Positions 22,804 to 32,865 of a stretch of 64,000 nucleotides of DNA are shown in pieces. The translations under genes and the position numbers were made by a program. The notes beneath the pieces were generated by a model, which saw only the letters and a program-made list of their open reading frames with translations, had not been told where the DNA came from and searched no databases. Source of the DNA: JBAXAB01 sp037142735 (lineage in GTDB: Bacteria; Patescibacteriota; Minisyncoccia; Phycocordibacterales; CAIZLB01); assembly GCA_037142735.1 (NCBI GenBank), contig JBAXAB010000001.1:62001-126000 (forward strand). Reading direction: 5' to 3'. Every line of letters begins with the position of its first letter. The first letter of the stretch is position 1.

Positions 22804-24682
22804 TTAATTTATCTGTTAACAACTGTGCTAATTGATCCTGATCTTTAGCTTTTATGTATATATCATACCATAGTGAAAGCATGAGGAGAACAAAAATTCG
22901 ACGTGAAGTATCCACAGCACCACTGGCGTGATCATCAAAAAGCTTTGTGACTACTGATACATTAAAATCACTCTTTATAAGTTCATTATTTAATACATAA
23001 CGACGAATAGCTGACGGGTTTGCCTTAAGCCAATGTTTAATTGGAGTTGGAAATCCAAGTTTTTTACGTCCTGCAGTCGTTTGAGGCAAAATATTTTTGA
23101 AGGCTTGACGTAATGCATATTTTGTTGTTCCAGCGTAATATTTTAAGCTGTCTGGAATAGTGGACGAAACTCTGTAAACTTCCATATCAAGGAATGGTAC
23201 ACGTGCCTCCAATGAATGCGCCATGGTCATTTTGTCTGCCTTGGCCAAAATATCTCCTGGCAACCAATAATTAATATCTACCATTTGCATCTTTTTAGAG
23301 TCAGAAAGGCCTGTGAGTTTTCCATAAAAACTTGACAGGAGAGGGGCGCTTTTCACTTCTCCACTTCCCTCTTTTAATATTGAGAGAACTTCATTTTCAG
23401 AAAAAACTCGGGCATTTCCAATATATCTTTCTTCAATTGGTAGTAAAACTCGGCGTAAATAATTTTTTCCAAAGAAGTTAAAGGGCAACTTTGTACATAG
23501 TCTTATTAGAAACTTTGGGACCCAAGAAATTGCTTTGAGTGCAAACGGTTCTCGATAAATATTATAGCCTCCAAATAATTCATCAGAGCCCTCGCCCGAC
23601 AGAACAACTTTCACTTTTTTAGAAGCCTCACGAGCTAAAAAATATAATGCGACCGCCGATGGATCAGCGACAGGCTGATCGAAGTGCCATGCGATCTTGG
23701 GCAAGTTTTTTAAATACTCATCAAAATTAATTTTTATTTCTGTATGGTTGGTTCCTAATATATCAGAAACTTCACGTGCCTCACTGTGCTCGCTAACTTC
23801 GTTAAAACCAATTGTAAAAGTTTGTACTGGATCTAATCCATTCGCCGTGCGAATCTGTTGCATTAACGTCACAATGATCGCACTATCAATACCACCTGAC
23901 AGAAAGGCTCCTACAGGAACATCACTGATCATGTGATGTTCGACTGAATCCTTCATAACGTCAAAGATCTTTTTTTGATAATCATCTGCATCCGAATCTT
24001 TATTAAATGTGTATTCCCAATATTTTTTTATTTCAAAAGATTTGTTGTTAAGATCCACAGTCATTGTGTGCCCAGGTAGTAATGTATAAATATCTTTAAA
24101 TAATGTTTCTTCAAGTGGGTTATATTGAAACTCTAAATACAAAGGCAAAACTTTCCTATTTAACTCAATCTTGTATCGATCATCCTTCAATAAAGCTTTT
24201 ATTTCTGAAGCGTAAGAAGCGATCTTGCCTACAGAATCTACACGATAGTAAAGTGGCTTGATCCCAAATTGATCCCGAGCAATAAATAAAGTATTTTTCT
24301 TTCTATCAAAGATTGAAAACCCAAACATTCCGCGTAATTTGTCCACCATTTTTTTTCCATACTCTTCATACAAATGCACTAAGGTTTCAGTGTCACTTTC
24401 AGTTTTAAAAATGTGCCCCTTCCCTTTCAGATCAATAGACAATTCTTTATAATTATAAATCTCGCCGTTAAAAACAATCGTGATTGTCCCGTCTTCATTC
24501 GAAATCGGCTGGTGACCACGACTCAGATCAATAATTGACAAGCGGCGCATGCCAAACGCAAATAAATTTTCAATCAAAAATCCGTCATCGTCGGGCCCTC
24601 GATGAGTGATTTCACCCACCATCGACTTGATAGCTTTTTCATTTATATCTTTACCCGCAATAATACCAGCAATTCCACACAT
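22793..24682 (-). CDS. asnB: Asparagine synthetase (glutamine-hydrolysing)
   Basis: 629 aa. The N-terminal glutaminase domain starts MCGIAGIIAG with the catalytic Cys2 exposed after Met removal. The synthetase domain has the PP-loop AFLSGGIDSAIIV (about residue 260). In this setting, inside a peptidoglycan operon, it may make asparagine or amidate a cell-wall intermediate or surface sugar; sequence alone does not decide. Length is typical for the family with C-terminal extension. Confidence 0.93.
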   Translation of the reverse strand: MCGIAGIIAGKDINEKAIKSMVGEITHRGPDDDGFLIENLFAFGMRRLSIIDLSRGHQPISNEDGTITIVFNGEIYNYKELSIDLKGKGHIFKTESDTETLVHLYEEYGKKMVDKLRGMFGFSIFDRKKNTLFIARDQFGIKPLYYRVDSVGKIASYASEIKALLKDDRYKIELNRKVLPLYLEFQYNPLEETLFKDIYTLLPGHTMTVDLNNKSFEIKKYWEYTFNKDSDADDYQKKIFDVMKDSVEHHMISDVPVGAFLSGGIDSAIIVTLMQQIRTANGLDPVQTFTIGFNEVSEHSEAREVSDILGTNHTEIKINFDEYLKNLPKIAWHFDQPVADPSAVALYFLAREASKKVKVVLSGEGSDELFGGYNIYREPFALKAISWVPKFLIRLCTKLPFNFFGKNYLRRVLLPIEERYIGNARVFSENEVLSILKEGSGEVKSAPLLSSFYGKLTGLSDSKKMQMVDINYWLPGDILAKADKMTMAHSLEARVPFLDMEVYRVSSTIPDSLKYYAGTTKYALRQAFKNILPQTTAGRKKLGFPTPIKHWLKANPSAIRRYVLNNELIKSDFNVSVVTKLFDDHASGAVDTSRRIFVLLMLSLWYDIYIKAKDQDQLAQLLTDKLNEA

Positions 24683-24692
24683 GTTTTTATAA

Positions 24693-26009
24693 TTATATTT
24701 TAGGCCAGTATAACATAGGGTCTAAATAGGCATCGATTGGTGATACTGGCATAGTTAAATTTTTACCAGGACATGAGGCACTGGGTCTGGTCATAACATT
24801 CACTGCTGTTGAGACGTAGGCACTTATATGAACATGTGGCCCTGTACTATAGCCTGTATTACCACTGTATCCGATGACTTGCCCTGCCTGAACACTATCC
24901 CCTGTTTTCACCCCAATGACCGACAAGTGCCCGTAAGTAGCCGCCAACCCATTATTAAACTTTATAAGTATCCATCGTCCAAATGACACTCTCCTACAAT
25001 CCAAATCGGTATCTCCCGCACCTGCAACTACTCCACTGGCCAGAGCCTTGACCGGGGTTCCAATCGGCACCCCAAAGTCTACTCCATTATGAGAACCAGA
25101 CACATATAATTTTTTAGCTCCTACTGTTCTTCCGAAATATTGCGTAATACGCACATCATCAACTGGCCAGCCGAGTGGAGAACTTCCTGGAACTGGTAAC
25201 GCATTCGGGTCAGCATTAAATTTTAATTTAGATTCGTAGAGGAAGACTTCTTGTTCGAAGGCATTTTTTTGAGCAGTTCGATCTGCGACCAATGTTTGAT
25301 ATGTTTTTTCCTGAGACTTAGTGTCAACTAGAATTTTTTGTTGCTCAGTTTTTGTATATTCAACCACTTTCTTTTTCCCATCTAATTGGGTTTTTAAATC
25401 CGCCAATTCTTTCTTTGTTTTTTCTACTGCAGTTTTATTATCCTCAAGTTTCTTTTTTTCATTAAGAATGGAGGTGACTTTATCTTTAATGCTGTTGTTA
25501 AATTGGGCTTGATCATCGAGCCGACCAAAAAAATCAGAAAAACTTTTATCGTTCAATAATGTTACTACCACATGGAAATTATCGTTTTGAGAGATTTCAC
25601 GCAAACTTTTTTCTAACCCGTCTTGAAGAATACTGATCTTGCTTTTAGAATCAGTAATCTTTGAGTTGAGTTGTTTAATACTGAGATTGGTAGCATCGAT
25701 TTGAGTTTGAATTTTTTTAGTTTCTAGCGTAAGCTTTTGACGATCCTTTTCAAGCGAATTAATAACTTGTTTTAATGTTGACGATTGTTGATTAGCCTCC
25801 GAAGCCAGACTTTGATATTTCGCAATTTCAACATTTAAGGCTTGAATTTTCTGATTCTTGTCATCAATTTGTTTCTGTAGATCAGCCACATTCACATCTG
25901 CATTGGCAGATTTACCTAAAACTGTAAGGCCGACCAAAACAAAAATCGCCAAGGCCGAACCTAGGAGATGTATACCTTTTTTACATGTAGATGAATTATT
26001 CGTTTTCAT
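24693..26009 (-). CDS. Secreted coiled-coil M23 endopeptidase (EnvC-like)
   Basis: 438 aa. A signal or anchor helix (about residues 13-35), then a long coiled coil (about 40-265; DLQKQIDDKNQKIQALNVEI) and a C-terminal LytM/M23 domain. Zinc ligands are seen in GSHNGVDFGVPIGTPVKAL and GPHVHISAYV, so the enzyme is probably active. Proteins with this layout cut peptidoglycan cross-links or activate amidases during division. Located directly after murG with 14 bases overlap. Confidence 0.9.
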   Translation of the reverse strand: MKTNNSSTCKKGIHLLGSALAIFVLVGLTVLGKSANADVNVADLQKQIDDKNQKIQALNVEIAKYQSLASEANQQSSTLKQVINSLEKDRQKLTLETKKIQTQIDATNLSIKQLNSKITDSKSKISILQDGLEKSLREISQNDNFHVVVTLLNDKSFSDFFGRLDDQAQFNNSIKDKVTSILNEKKKLEDNKTAVEKTKKELADLKTQLDGKKKVVEYTKTEQQKILVDTKSQEKTYQTLVADRTAQKNAFEQEVFLYESKLKFNADPNALPVPGSSPLGWPVDDVRITQYFGRTVGAKKLYVSGSHNGVDFGVPIGTPVKALASGVVAGAGDTDLDCRRVSFGRWILIKFNNGLAATYGHLSVIGVKTGDSVQAGQVIGYSGNTGYSTGPHVHISAYVSTAVNVMTRPSASCPGKNLTMPVSPIDAYLDPMLYWPKI

Positions 26010-27126
26010 GAGAAAGTCCTATTTTAAGAAGCTCTCTCGCTATCACATTAGATGCATTTTTCTGGGCAGTTTTTTGGGTCGCGTGTCTCATTCTTTCATT
26101 TACAGTGGCATTTGAAATAATACGATCAATTTCATTACAAATAATATTTGAACTAAGATTTGACTCTTCAATGACTACTGCCGCTCCATCTCGTGCATAA
26201 TTGTACGCGTTCTTTCTCTGATGATCACCGTTTGAATTAGTAATCGGCACAATAATAGAAGGTAACCCCCAACATGCAATCTCAAAAATACTTGATCCTC
26301 CTCGTGATATGACCAATGAAGCACTTCCTGCGGACATTCTAAGAGCAATAGTAGTGAGGTAGTCAAATGGTCGATAACGATCCTTATGAGGATGGCCTTC
26401 GAGGGCGACGTTAGCGATTCCCTTCACACTCGTGATGTTGGATCGGCCCACCTGGTGAATTATCTGATATTTATTTAACAATACAGGTAATGAGTTTAAA
26501 ATAGCATCGTTGATAATCTGAGCACCTGATGAACCACCTAAGATTAAAATAACCGGTACGTCTTTTTCTAAGTTTAAATATTCAAAAGCACCAGTGCTTA
26601 AAACATCACGAATTTCTCGACGAACTGGCTGGCCTGTATACGCCACTTTATCCTTTGGAAAAAATTCTCCGGCTTCCTTGTATGAGACTGCGATTCTGGC
26701 TGCAAACTTACCAGCCCATGCATTCACACGGCCTGGCACGCTGTCGGATTCGTGAATAAACACAGGTATACCTAAAATTCTAGCTGCCAAATATGCCGGA
26801 AAACTTGTATATGCACCTTTTCCAAAGACTACATCTGGAAAAATAAAAAACATTTTAACTAATCCAACCAAACATCCCCAGGCCATTTTGAACTTATCAA
26901 AGAAATTCAACACTGACTTGTATAGACGTTTTTTTCCTGCCGGCACATCAACGAACTTAATATCCAGGTCAAACAGTTCCTTTTCGTTATAAGGGTTATT
27001 CGACATGAAATAAACCTGTGGTTCTAGGATTTTCTCCTCCCTGGAAATTTCACGAATAGATTCTGCCACTGCAATTAAAGGGTAAAAATGCCCTCCACTT
27101 CCCCCACCTGTCATCAAGATTTTCAT
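25996..27126 (-). CDS. murG: UDP-GlcNAc:undecaprenyl-PP-MurNAc-pentapeptide transferase
   Basis: 376 aa glycosyltransferase that makes lipid II on the inner face of the membrane. MKILMTGGGSGGHFYPLIAVAE is the diagnostic start. Later motifs include VFGKGAYTSFPAYLAARILGIP and the donor-binding VISRGGSSIFEIACWGLPSIIVP. Lies 7 bp after ftsW, with mraY further upstream, so the lipid II pathway is grouped here. Confidence 0.95.
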   Translation of the reverse strand: MKILMTGGGSGGHFYPLIAVAESIREISREEKILEPQVYFMSNNPYNEKELFDLDIKFVDVPAGKKRLYKSVLNFFDKFKMAWGCLVGLVKMFFIFPDVVFGKGAYTSFPAYLAARILGIPVFIHESDSVPGRVNAWAGKFAARIAVSYKEAGEFFPKDKVAYTGQPVRREIRDVLSTGAFEYLNLEKDVPVILILGGSSGAQIINDAILNSLPVLLNKYQIIHQVGRSNITSVKGIANVALEGHPHKDRYRPFDYLTTIALRMSAGSASLVISRGGSSIFEIACWGLPSIIVPITNSNGDHQRKNAYNYARDGAAVVIEESNLSSNIICNEIDRIISNATVNERMRHATQKTAQKNASNVIARELLKIGLSHENE

Positions 27127-27133
27127 GCTTGTA

Positions 27134-28243
27134 TTATACTATTTTCTTTTGAAACCTCGAAATGTTAATAACTATACCCACTGAGGCTAAAGCAAAGAAT
27201 AGCGCCGTGCCACCATGGCTGATAAATAACAATGGGGTACCGGAGAGTGGAATAATTGCCAACATGGCCGCAATATTCAAAAAAGATTGTAGCGAAATAA
27301 GCACAATAATACCTATGGCTAAAATTGAACCGTATGTTTCCGTGGATCGAATGGCCACCCTAAAACCTTGAAACGTAAACATGAGATACAACATAATAAT
27401 AGCAAGCGAGCCGACGAAACCGAATTCTTCAGAAGCCACTGCAAAAATTGAATCACCAATTGGCTCTGGTAAGAAGTTGAATTTCTGAACACTTTGACCA
27501 AAGCCTCGACCAAACACACCACCTGACCCAATCGCAATGAGAGACTGTTCAATTTGATAACTACTCCCTCTTGGATCTTTAGATGGATCAATAAAAGTTT
27601 TGACTCGTTGCATCAAATATGGGCGCATAAAAACTAAACAGATCAAACCAACCACACCTGCGAGGCCAATAAGCATAACATGTTTCCACCTTCCCCCCGC
27701 AGAAATAAACATGGCTGTTCCTGCTACTGCAACCACAATAAATGTATCGGTATCAGGCTGCATCAATATAAGACCAGCTGAAATTCCCAACATCACCAAA
27801 AATGGCAAGGTTCCGTATTTAAATGTATTAACTTTATTTTTAGTTGCAGTGAGGAGAGTCGCCAAATACATCACGAAACCTAATTTATAAAATTCAGCTG
27901 GTTGAAATGTAAAAGAACCGATTGAGACCCAACGCCTTGCTCCTCCATGGTAAAAACCAAGACCTGGAATAAACACGGCTAACATTGCCAGGAATGAAAA
28001 CAAAAAGATCCAAAACGACAATTTTCTCCACCAGCTGAAATGAACAACGGACATTGCAAGGCAAGCTACTACACCTGCCCCCAGACCAAACACCAACTGA
28101 TTAAACATCACAGAATAATATTTTACTTCTCCTTTATCGGTATTAGCCAAAAGCCCACTCGACGCAGACAGAAAAATAAAAACTCCAAAAATGACGAGGA
28201 CAAGAACAATGATAAGAAAAGGTCTATCAGCTTTTTTCTGCAT
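27134..28243 (-). CDS. ftsW: SEDS-family cell-division glycosyltransferase
   Basis: 369 aa polytopic membrane protein (about ten segments). Signatures include FYHGGARRWVSIGSFTFQPAEFYKLGFV, LMQPDTDTFIVV, and GGVFGRGFGQSVQKFNFLPEPIGDSIFAVASEEFGFVG near the C-terminal part. SEDS proteins polymerise glycan strands with a partner transpeptidase. FtsW is preferred over RodA because of its position between mraY and murG; a RodA role cannot be excluded. Confidence 0.92.
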   Translation of the reverse strand: MQKKADRPFLIIVLVLVIFGVFIFLSASSGLLANTDKGEVKYYSVMFNQLVFGLGAGVVACLAMSVVHFSWWRKLSFWIFLFSFLAMLAVFIPGLGFYHGGARRWVSIGSFTFQPAEFYKLGFVMYLATLLTATKNKVNTFKYGTLPFLVMLGISAGLILMQPDTDTFIVVAVAGTAMFISAGGRWKHVMLIGLAGVVGLICLVFMRPYLMQRVKTFIDPSKDPRGSSYQIEQSLIAIGSGGVFGRGFGQSVQKFNFLPEPIGDSIFAVASEEFGFVGSLAIIMLYLMFTFQGFRVAIRSTETYGSILAIGIIVLISLQSFLNIAAMLAIIPLSGTPLLFISHGGTALFFALASVGIVINISRFQKKIV

Positions 28244-28263
28244 GTAGATATACTATATCAAAA

Positions 28264-28755
28264 TTATTTATGAACTGAAATAAATGGAAATTCAATAATC
28301 TGATGTCTACTCTCTAAACCAGAGGGATTCTCGGCTGAAATAGATAATTTCATTTTTGTATCACTAGGAGCGTTCAAACCCATATCATCTACAACAAAGG
28401 AAAAGTTTGTAGTAGTACTCGCCCAATCAGTAACATGGATTATGTCTTTATTCACAGCTTCCCAAGTTCCAGTATTGTTTAAAAATAAGAGCTGCCAAGT
28501 TCCCGCCTGACCTTCAAACATTGTCCACGAACAGCCTTTATTTGAATTATCAACTACCCCTGAAATAGTGACAGGCAGACTGACTTGGTCATTTGGTTTA
28601 AGAGAAGTAATCTTGAATGCTTCACATTTTGGCACCTCTACAGTAGTAACTTTTACTGGAGCTTCTTTAAACTTTTGTACATATATATAGACCACCAATA
28701 AAACAATGACTATGATTAAAAATGGAACAATAAAACCACCTTGATGTTTTTTCAT
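28264..28755 (-). CDS. Membrane-anchored Gmad2-type immunoglobulin-like protein
   Basis: About 163 aa. An N-terminal membrane helix (about residues 8-26) exports a domain of about 110 residues beginning CEAFKITSLKPNDQVSLPVTISGVV, resembling the Gmad2 immunoglobulin-like fold often attached to sporulation or cell-wall proteins. The ATG at 28753-28755 is chosen over an upstream GTG because a TATAAT box (28765-28770) lies 9 bases before it, the leaderless pattern of this genome. Set between mraY and ftsW, so an envelope role is likely. Confidence 0.75.
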   Translation of the reverse strand: MKKHQGGFIVPFLIIVIVLLVVYIYVQKFKEAPVKVTTVEVPKCEAFKITSLKPNDQVSLPVTISGVVDNSNKGCSWTMFEGQAGTWQLLFLNNTGTWEAVNKDIIHVTDWASTTTNFSFVVDDMGLNAPSDTKMKLSISAENPSGLESRHQIIEFPFISVHK

Positions 28756-28779
28756 ATGCACAAAATTATATCACAAACC

Positions 28780-29844
28780 CTAGCTGATAAGCGCGACAAC
28801 GGCCCCTAAAAGTCCACAAATAATCGAGATGACCCAATAACGCATAGTAACTTTATGCGAAGGCCAGCCCATCGCCTCAAAATGATGATGAAGTGGGGCT
28901 ATTTTGAAAACTTTTTTACCAAAATATTTTTTAGAAATAAGCTGAATTGTTGATGACAGAGACGTGACCACTAGAGGGAAAGCTACGATCGGCAACACCA
29001 ACACTTCTTTAGTTAGGAAAGCAACAACAGCAAGCGTCACTGTAATACCGATCATTCCGGTCTCCCCCAAATAAAATCTAGCCGGTGGAATATTAAACCA
29101 AAGGAAGGCCAAAATACCCCCGGCGACTACCGCACAAAAAGCCGCGAGGTCAATTTGATGATTTCCAAAAGCGATCACTGCATATGATACAAACGCCGAA
29201 GCCATGACACCTGCAGCCAATCCATCAATTCCATCAATGACTGAACCCGAGAAAGTCCCAAGCACGACTAATATGAAAAAAGGTACAAACCACAGTCCAA
29301 GTGCTAAATCCCCATCAAAAGGAATGTGAATTGAGAGGTTGCCAAGTTTAAAATAAAACCACCAAGCACCGACCGCCCCGATTAAAATAACCATAAGCGT
29401 ACGCATTGTGCGAGAAATACCATCACTCATTTTTAGATCTTTTCCATAAATCTGTAAAAAGTCGTCAACTAATCCCATTAGTGATGCAAAGAGTAAAATA
29501 GCTAAAGGTAAAATTGTTTGGTTACGACTCAAGAAATTTAATTTTTCTGCCATTGGGCCCGGAAAAATATATGGCAATACGGACACTAACACGCTGACAA
29601 TGGCGACTGACAACCATACAACTACACCCCCGACTCGCGGGGTCGATGTCTCCCCTTTCTCGTTGTGGATTTTAATAAAAGCAGGAGACATAGCTTCGGT
29701 ATTTTCATGACTACGAGACGCCTTTCTCCACATCTTATACTTGTACATGTATCTAGCTAAAATAGGTGTGATCAAAATCCCAACCATAAAGGTCAAGAAT
29801 GACGGGAAGATTATTTTGATAACATCGATGATTAAGTCGCTCAT
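28780..29844 (-). CDS. mraY: Phospho-MurNAc-pentapeptide transferase
   Basis: 354 aa polytopic enzyme that makes lipid I. Conserved cytoplasmic motifs are FASLMGLVDDFLQIYGKD (aspartate pair), DGIDGLAAGV and APLHHHFEAMGWP near the C-terminus. Follows scpB by 5 bp, part of the minus-strand run. Length is normal. Confidence 0.95.
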   Translation of the reverse strand: MSDLIIDVIKIIFPSFLTFMVGILITPILARYMYKYKMWRKASRSHENTEAMSPAFIKIHNEKGETSTPRVGGVVVWLSVAIVSVLVSVLPYIFPGPMAEKLNFLSRNQTILPLAILLFASLMGLVDDFLQIYGKDLKMSDGISRTMRTLMVILIGAVGAWWFYFKLGNLSIHIPFDGDLALGLWFVPFFILVVLGTFSGSVIDGIDGLAAGVMASAFVSYAVIAFGNHQIDLAAFCAVVAGGILAFLWFNIPPARFYLGETGMIGITVTLAVVAFLTKEVLVLPIVAFPLVVTSLSSTIQLISKKYFGKKVFKIAPLHHHFEAMGWPSHKVTMRYWVISIICGLLGAVVALIS

Positions 29845-29849
29845 GTTTT

Positions 29850-30449
29850 TTAATTTTGTGAAGAAAGATTATTATTGGCCCCCTGCTCTTTTTGCTCCTT
29901 AAAATTTTGTAATTCTATTTGAACTTTTTCAAAGTCTGGTAACTTGCTTAATTCAGACACGCCCAAATGGGCAAGAAGATCAAATGAGGCTGAGTACAAA
30001 AATGTACGCGAGTCCTTCGGATCAGATTTTTTTTCAATTAATCCCCGGACAAGAAGATTTCTAATGATAAAGGATGAATTAACTCCTCGTATATAATCAA
30101 CATCGCTGCGACGAATTGGGCCTTTATACAGAATAATAGACAATGTTTCAAGAGAAGCCTTACCAAGTTCAGCAGACTCTTCTTCCATGCTGATTTTTTT
30201 AATAAGTTCTGATGATTCTGGGCTTGTAGCCAAGAAAACTTCCATATTTTCAGGTTTTGTGTCCCCAGAATTTTTTATGAGCACGATTCCCCTGTTTTCT
30301 AAACTTTTTTCAAGTACTGGAATATGCTCAATTATCACATCAGTTGCCACAGAAAGCATTCGTGATAATTCCTTAACAGACACAGGGGCAGATTTCCAAA
30401 AAAGTATGGATTCGATTTGTTGTTCAATTTTATGGGTATGCTGTTCCAT
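29850..30449 (-). CDS. scpB: Segregation and condensation protein B
   Basis: 199 aa with two winged-helix units. Signatures: QQIESILFWKSAPVSVKELSRML at the N-terminus and SLETLSIILYKGPIRRSDVDYIRGVNSSFIIRNLLVRGLIE in the middle. ScpB bridges the SMC-ScpA ring. Located 4 bp after scpA, its invariable partner. The C-terminal tail is glutamine- and asparagine-rich. Confidence 0.93.
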   Translation of the reverse strand: MEQHTHKIEQQIESILFWKSAPVSVKELSRMLSVATDVIIEHIPVLEKSLENRGIVLIKNSGDTKPENMEVFLATSPESSELIKKISMEEESAELGKASLETLSIILYKGPIRRSDVDYIRGVNSSFIIRNLLVRGLIEKKSDPKDSRTFLYSASFDLLAHLGVSELSKLPDFEKVQIELQNFKEQKEQGANNNLSSQN

Positions 30450-30453
30450 TGAT

Positions 30454-31197
30454 TTACATGTAGTGAGGTGTGCCTATACTATAACTTTCCATTTCAATTT
30501 CATCAAACAAACCATTTTGACGTGCGTCGACTGTTCCCTGCTTTACCAGTTCAAGAAGGGCCAGGAAGCTGACGATCACATTCACTTTTTCTGCACGACC
30601 TTTATTACTAAAATCAGAGAATGACATTTTAATAGCAGATTTAATACGAACTGTAAGATTGTCCATCATTTCCTCTAAGCTGATCACTTTTTGTACTTTA
30701 ACTTTAGGTAATGCGGCCTCTGTTTTAGGAAGATTATTCAAGACCCTTCCCATTGCGTCTGTTAGGCCCTGCAAAGTCGCATCGGTTCCTGGATTAAAAA
30801 AGATCTCTCGTTGTGGACTATTTTCTTGGAAAAATAAGACCTTTCGTCCAAAAAGTTTTCTAACTTCTAATGATTGCCGACGCATCACTTCTAATTCCTT
30901 GAGGCGCGCTTCCAAATCCTCAATACTACCCTTTTCGTCTTCAGTCAGTGGCAGGTTTGGTAAAAGAGACTTTGCCTTAATCAGGAGGAGTGTGGATGCG
31001 ATGAGAATAAATTGAGTTCGATCATCCATCGAATATTCAGGCAATTGCGAGATGTGATTGATGTATTCGTCAGTGACCGATGCCAATGAAATATCACTAA
31101 TAAATAATTTACGTTTTTCCACCAACGACAACAACAAATCCAGAGGTCCTTCGAAGACTTCCGTTTTTATTTTGAATGTTGGCGCGGTGGGCTGCAT
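30454..31197 (-). CDS. scpA: Segregation and condensation protein A (kleisin)
   Basis: 247 aa. FKIKTEVFEGPLDLLLSLVEKRKLFISDISLASVTDEYINHI is diagnostic for the N-terminal, SMC-neck-binding part; the C-terminal winged helix binds the SMC head. Shares its boundary with the end of aspS (touching at 31197), so translation is coupled. No smc gene is in the window. Confidence 0.94.
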   Translation of the reverse strand: MQPTAPTFKIKTEVFEGPLDLLLSLVEKRKLFISDISLASVTDEYINHISQLPEYSMDDRTQFILIASTLLLIKAKSLLPNLPLTEDEKGSIEDLEARLKELEVMRRQSLEVRKLFGRKVLFFQENSPQREIFFNPGTDATLQGLTDAMGRVLNNLPKTEAALPKVKVQKVISLEEMMDNLTVRIKSAIKMSFSDFSNKGRAEKVNVIVSFLALLELVKQGTVDARQNGLFDEIEMESYSIGTPHYM

Positions 31198-32660
31198 TAT
31201 TTAGAAGCTTCTGGTTTTTTAATCATAATACCCAAATCACGTAATTGATCACCAGAAACTGAACTTGGAGCGTTCATCATGAGGTCTCTTCCTTCTCCAG
31301 TCTTTGGAAAAGCCATAACTTCACGGATATTTGGCTCGTTCTCTAGGATCATCATAAGGCGATCAAATCCCCATGCGATTCCACCATGAGGTGGCGTTCC
31401 ACTTTTAAATGCGTGTAACATGTGACCAAAATTATTTTCTACAGTCTCTTTGTCATAACCCATAATTTCAAAGACCTTTAACAATGATTCTGGTTTATGA
31501 TTTCGAACACTTCCTCCTCCGATTTCATATCCATTCAATACAATATCGTATTGTGCCGCCAGTAAAGTATTCATGTCTTCAGATCCAGCGCTACTTGCCA
31601 TCAATTTTTCATTAAACTCTGGTTTAACTGCTGAAAATGGATTATGGGTAAAAGTCCAATTACTTGTCCCTGCCCCTGTTCCATTCTTACTAGTCCCGTT
31701 TGCATTCTTTTCATTTTTTTCAAAGAAGGGAAAATCTATTACCCAGCAAAAAGCCAAGAGGTTCAGATCGTTTTTATCCGCCCGTAAGTCTGGTCGATCA
31801 ATTTTATATTCTGCCATTGCTTTCGCATATGGAATTCGAGGAAACGGAACTTCTTGAATTTTTTTGTGTGGATAAAGTTCTGCGACAATTTGAATCAGCA
31901 ATTGTTCGGTAATCTGCATTATTTCTTCTTCATCTGCAAAACTTAATTCCATATCCAATTGAGTAAACTCGGGCTGACGATCACCTCTTGTGTCTTCATC
32001 ACGCATACATTTTGCCATTTGAAAATATCTTTCAATGCCACCCGCCATCAGTAATTGTTTGTACTGCTGTGGTGATTGAGGTAATGCATAAAAACTTCCT
32101 ACTTCTAAACGAGATGGAACAATAAAGTCACGTGCACCTTCTGGCGTCGATTTGGTGAGAAGTGGCGTTTCAACTTCAGTGAAATTGATACCGGCCAAAA
32201 AGTTTCGAATATACGTAACAACTTTTGCGCGATTGCGAATATTTTTTTGCAGTCTCTCTCCACGCATATCAACGTAACGGTATTTCAAACGAACCTCCTC
32301 ATTAATTTCGCGAGTATCAGAATGAATATCAAAAGGTGGAGTCTCTGCTTCATTCAACACGATCATGCTGAGAATTTCCAATTCAATATCGCCATTAAAT
32401 TTATCTTTTTGAATTGCACGTTCAGGTCGAGTATTCACTTTACCCACAACTTCAACTACCCACTCAGAACGTAACGTTGAACCAACCTTATGTGCTTCTG
32501 GAGCAGACGGCAAAATCACCCCCTGCACCTTCCCTGTCATATCGCGAAAATCAAAAAAGATCATTTTGCCTTGATCACGACGAACATCAATCCAGCCTTT
32601 AATCATAACCTCCTGCCCGGCAGAAGCCTTTAAATCCTTGATAAATACACGTTTTTTCAT
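31197..32660 (-). CDS. aspS: Aspartyl-tRNA synthetase, without GAD insertion
   Basis: 487 aa class II enzyme. The OB-fold anticodon domain (about 1-105) is followed by the catalytic core with RYVDMRGERLQ, FTEVETPLLTKSTPEGARDF, ALPQSPQQYKQLLMAGG and FTQLDMELSFADEE, and motif 3 GIAWGFDRLMMIL. Bacterial AspRS usually has an inserted GAD domain and about 590 residues; here it is missing and a short G/N/T/S-rich stretch (about residues 316-332) is seen near its place. A -10 box TAAACT (32668-32673) 7 bases before ATG suggests a leaderless message. Confidence 0.94.
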   Translation of the reverse strand: MKKRVFIKDLKASAGQEVMIKGWIDVRRDQGKMIFFDFRDMTGKVQGVILPSAPEAHKVGSTLRSEWVVEVVGKVNTRPERAIQKDKFNGDIELEILSMIVLNEAETPPFDIHSDTREINEEVRLKYRYVDMRGERLQKNIRNRAKVVTYIRNFLAGINFTEVETPLLTKSTPEGARDFIVPSRLEVGSFYALPQSPQQYKQLLMAGGIERYFQMAKCMRDEDTRGDRQPEFTQLDMELSFADEEEIMQITEQLLIQIVAELYPHKKIQEVPFPRIPYAKAMAEYKIDRPDLRADKNDLNLLAFCWVIDFPFFEKNEKNANGTSKNGTGAGTSNWTFTHNPFSAVKPEFNEKLMASSAGSEDMNTLLAAQYDIVLNGYEIGGGSVRNHKPESLLKVFEIMGYDKETVENNFGHMLHAFKSGTPPHGGIAWGFDRLMMILENEPNIREVMAFPKTGEGRDLMMNAPSSVSGDQLRDLGIMIKKPEASK

Positions 32661-32717
32661 GAAGGTTAGTTTAGCAAAAATATGCTTAATTTAAAAGGTT
32701 TTGAATTAACACGTATA

Positions 32718-32865
32718 TTGACAAATATATATAGATATGGTATCATTAGAAAGTAGACAGATCTTTAAAAGCAGGTCATTGGTAGGTTACAGACAACTTC
32801 TTGTTTCTTAAGTAAGTAGTTGTCTGTAACCTAAGGTTGCGGAAAACAACACACCACCAATACCC
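32718..32865 (+). repeat. Promoter-leader repeat, copy 1
   Basis: TTGACA (32718-32723), 17-base spacer, TATCAT (32741-32746), then a leader with a perfect 16-bp stem: TAGGTTACAGACAACT (32783-32798) and AGTTGTCTGTAACCTA (32818-32833), 19-base loop. It is followed by GGTTGCGG and a C/A-rich stretch (ACAACACACCACCAATACCC) ending at ATG 32866. Almost the whole module recurs inverted at 48805-48957 in front of an unrelated gene. Confidence 0.9.
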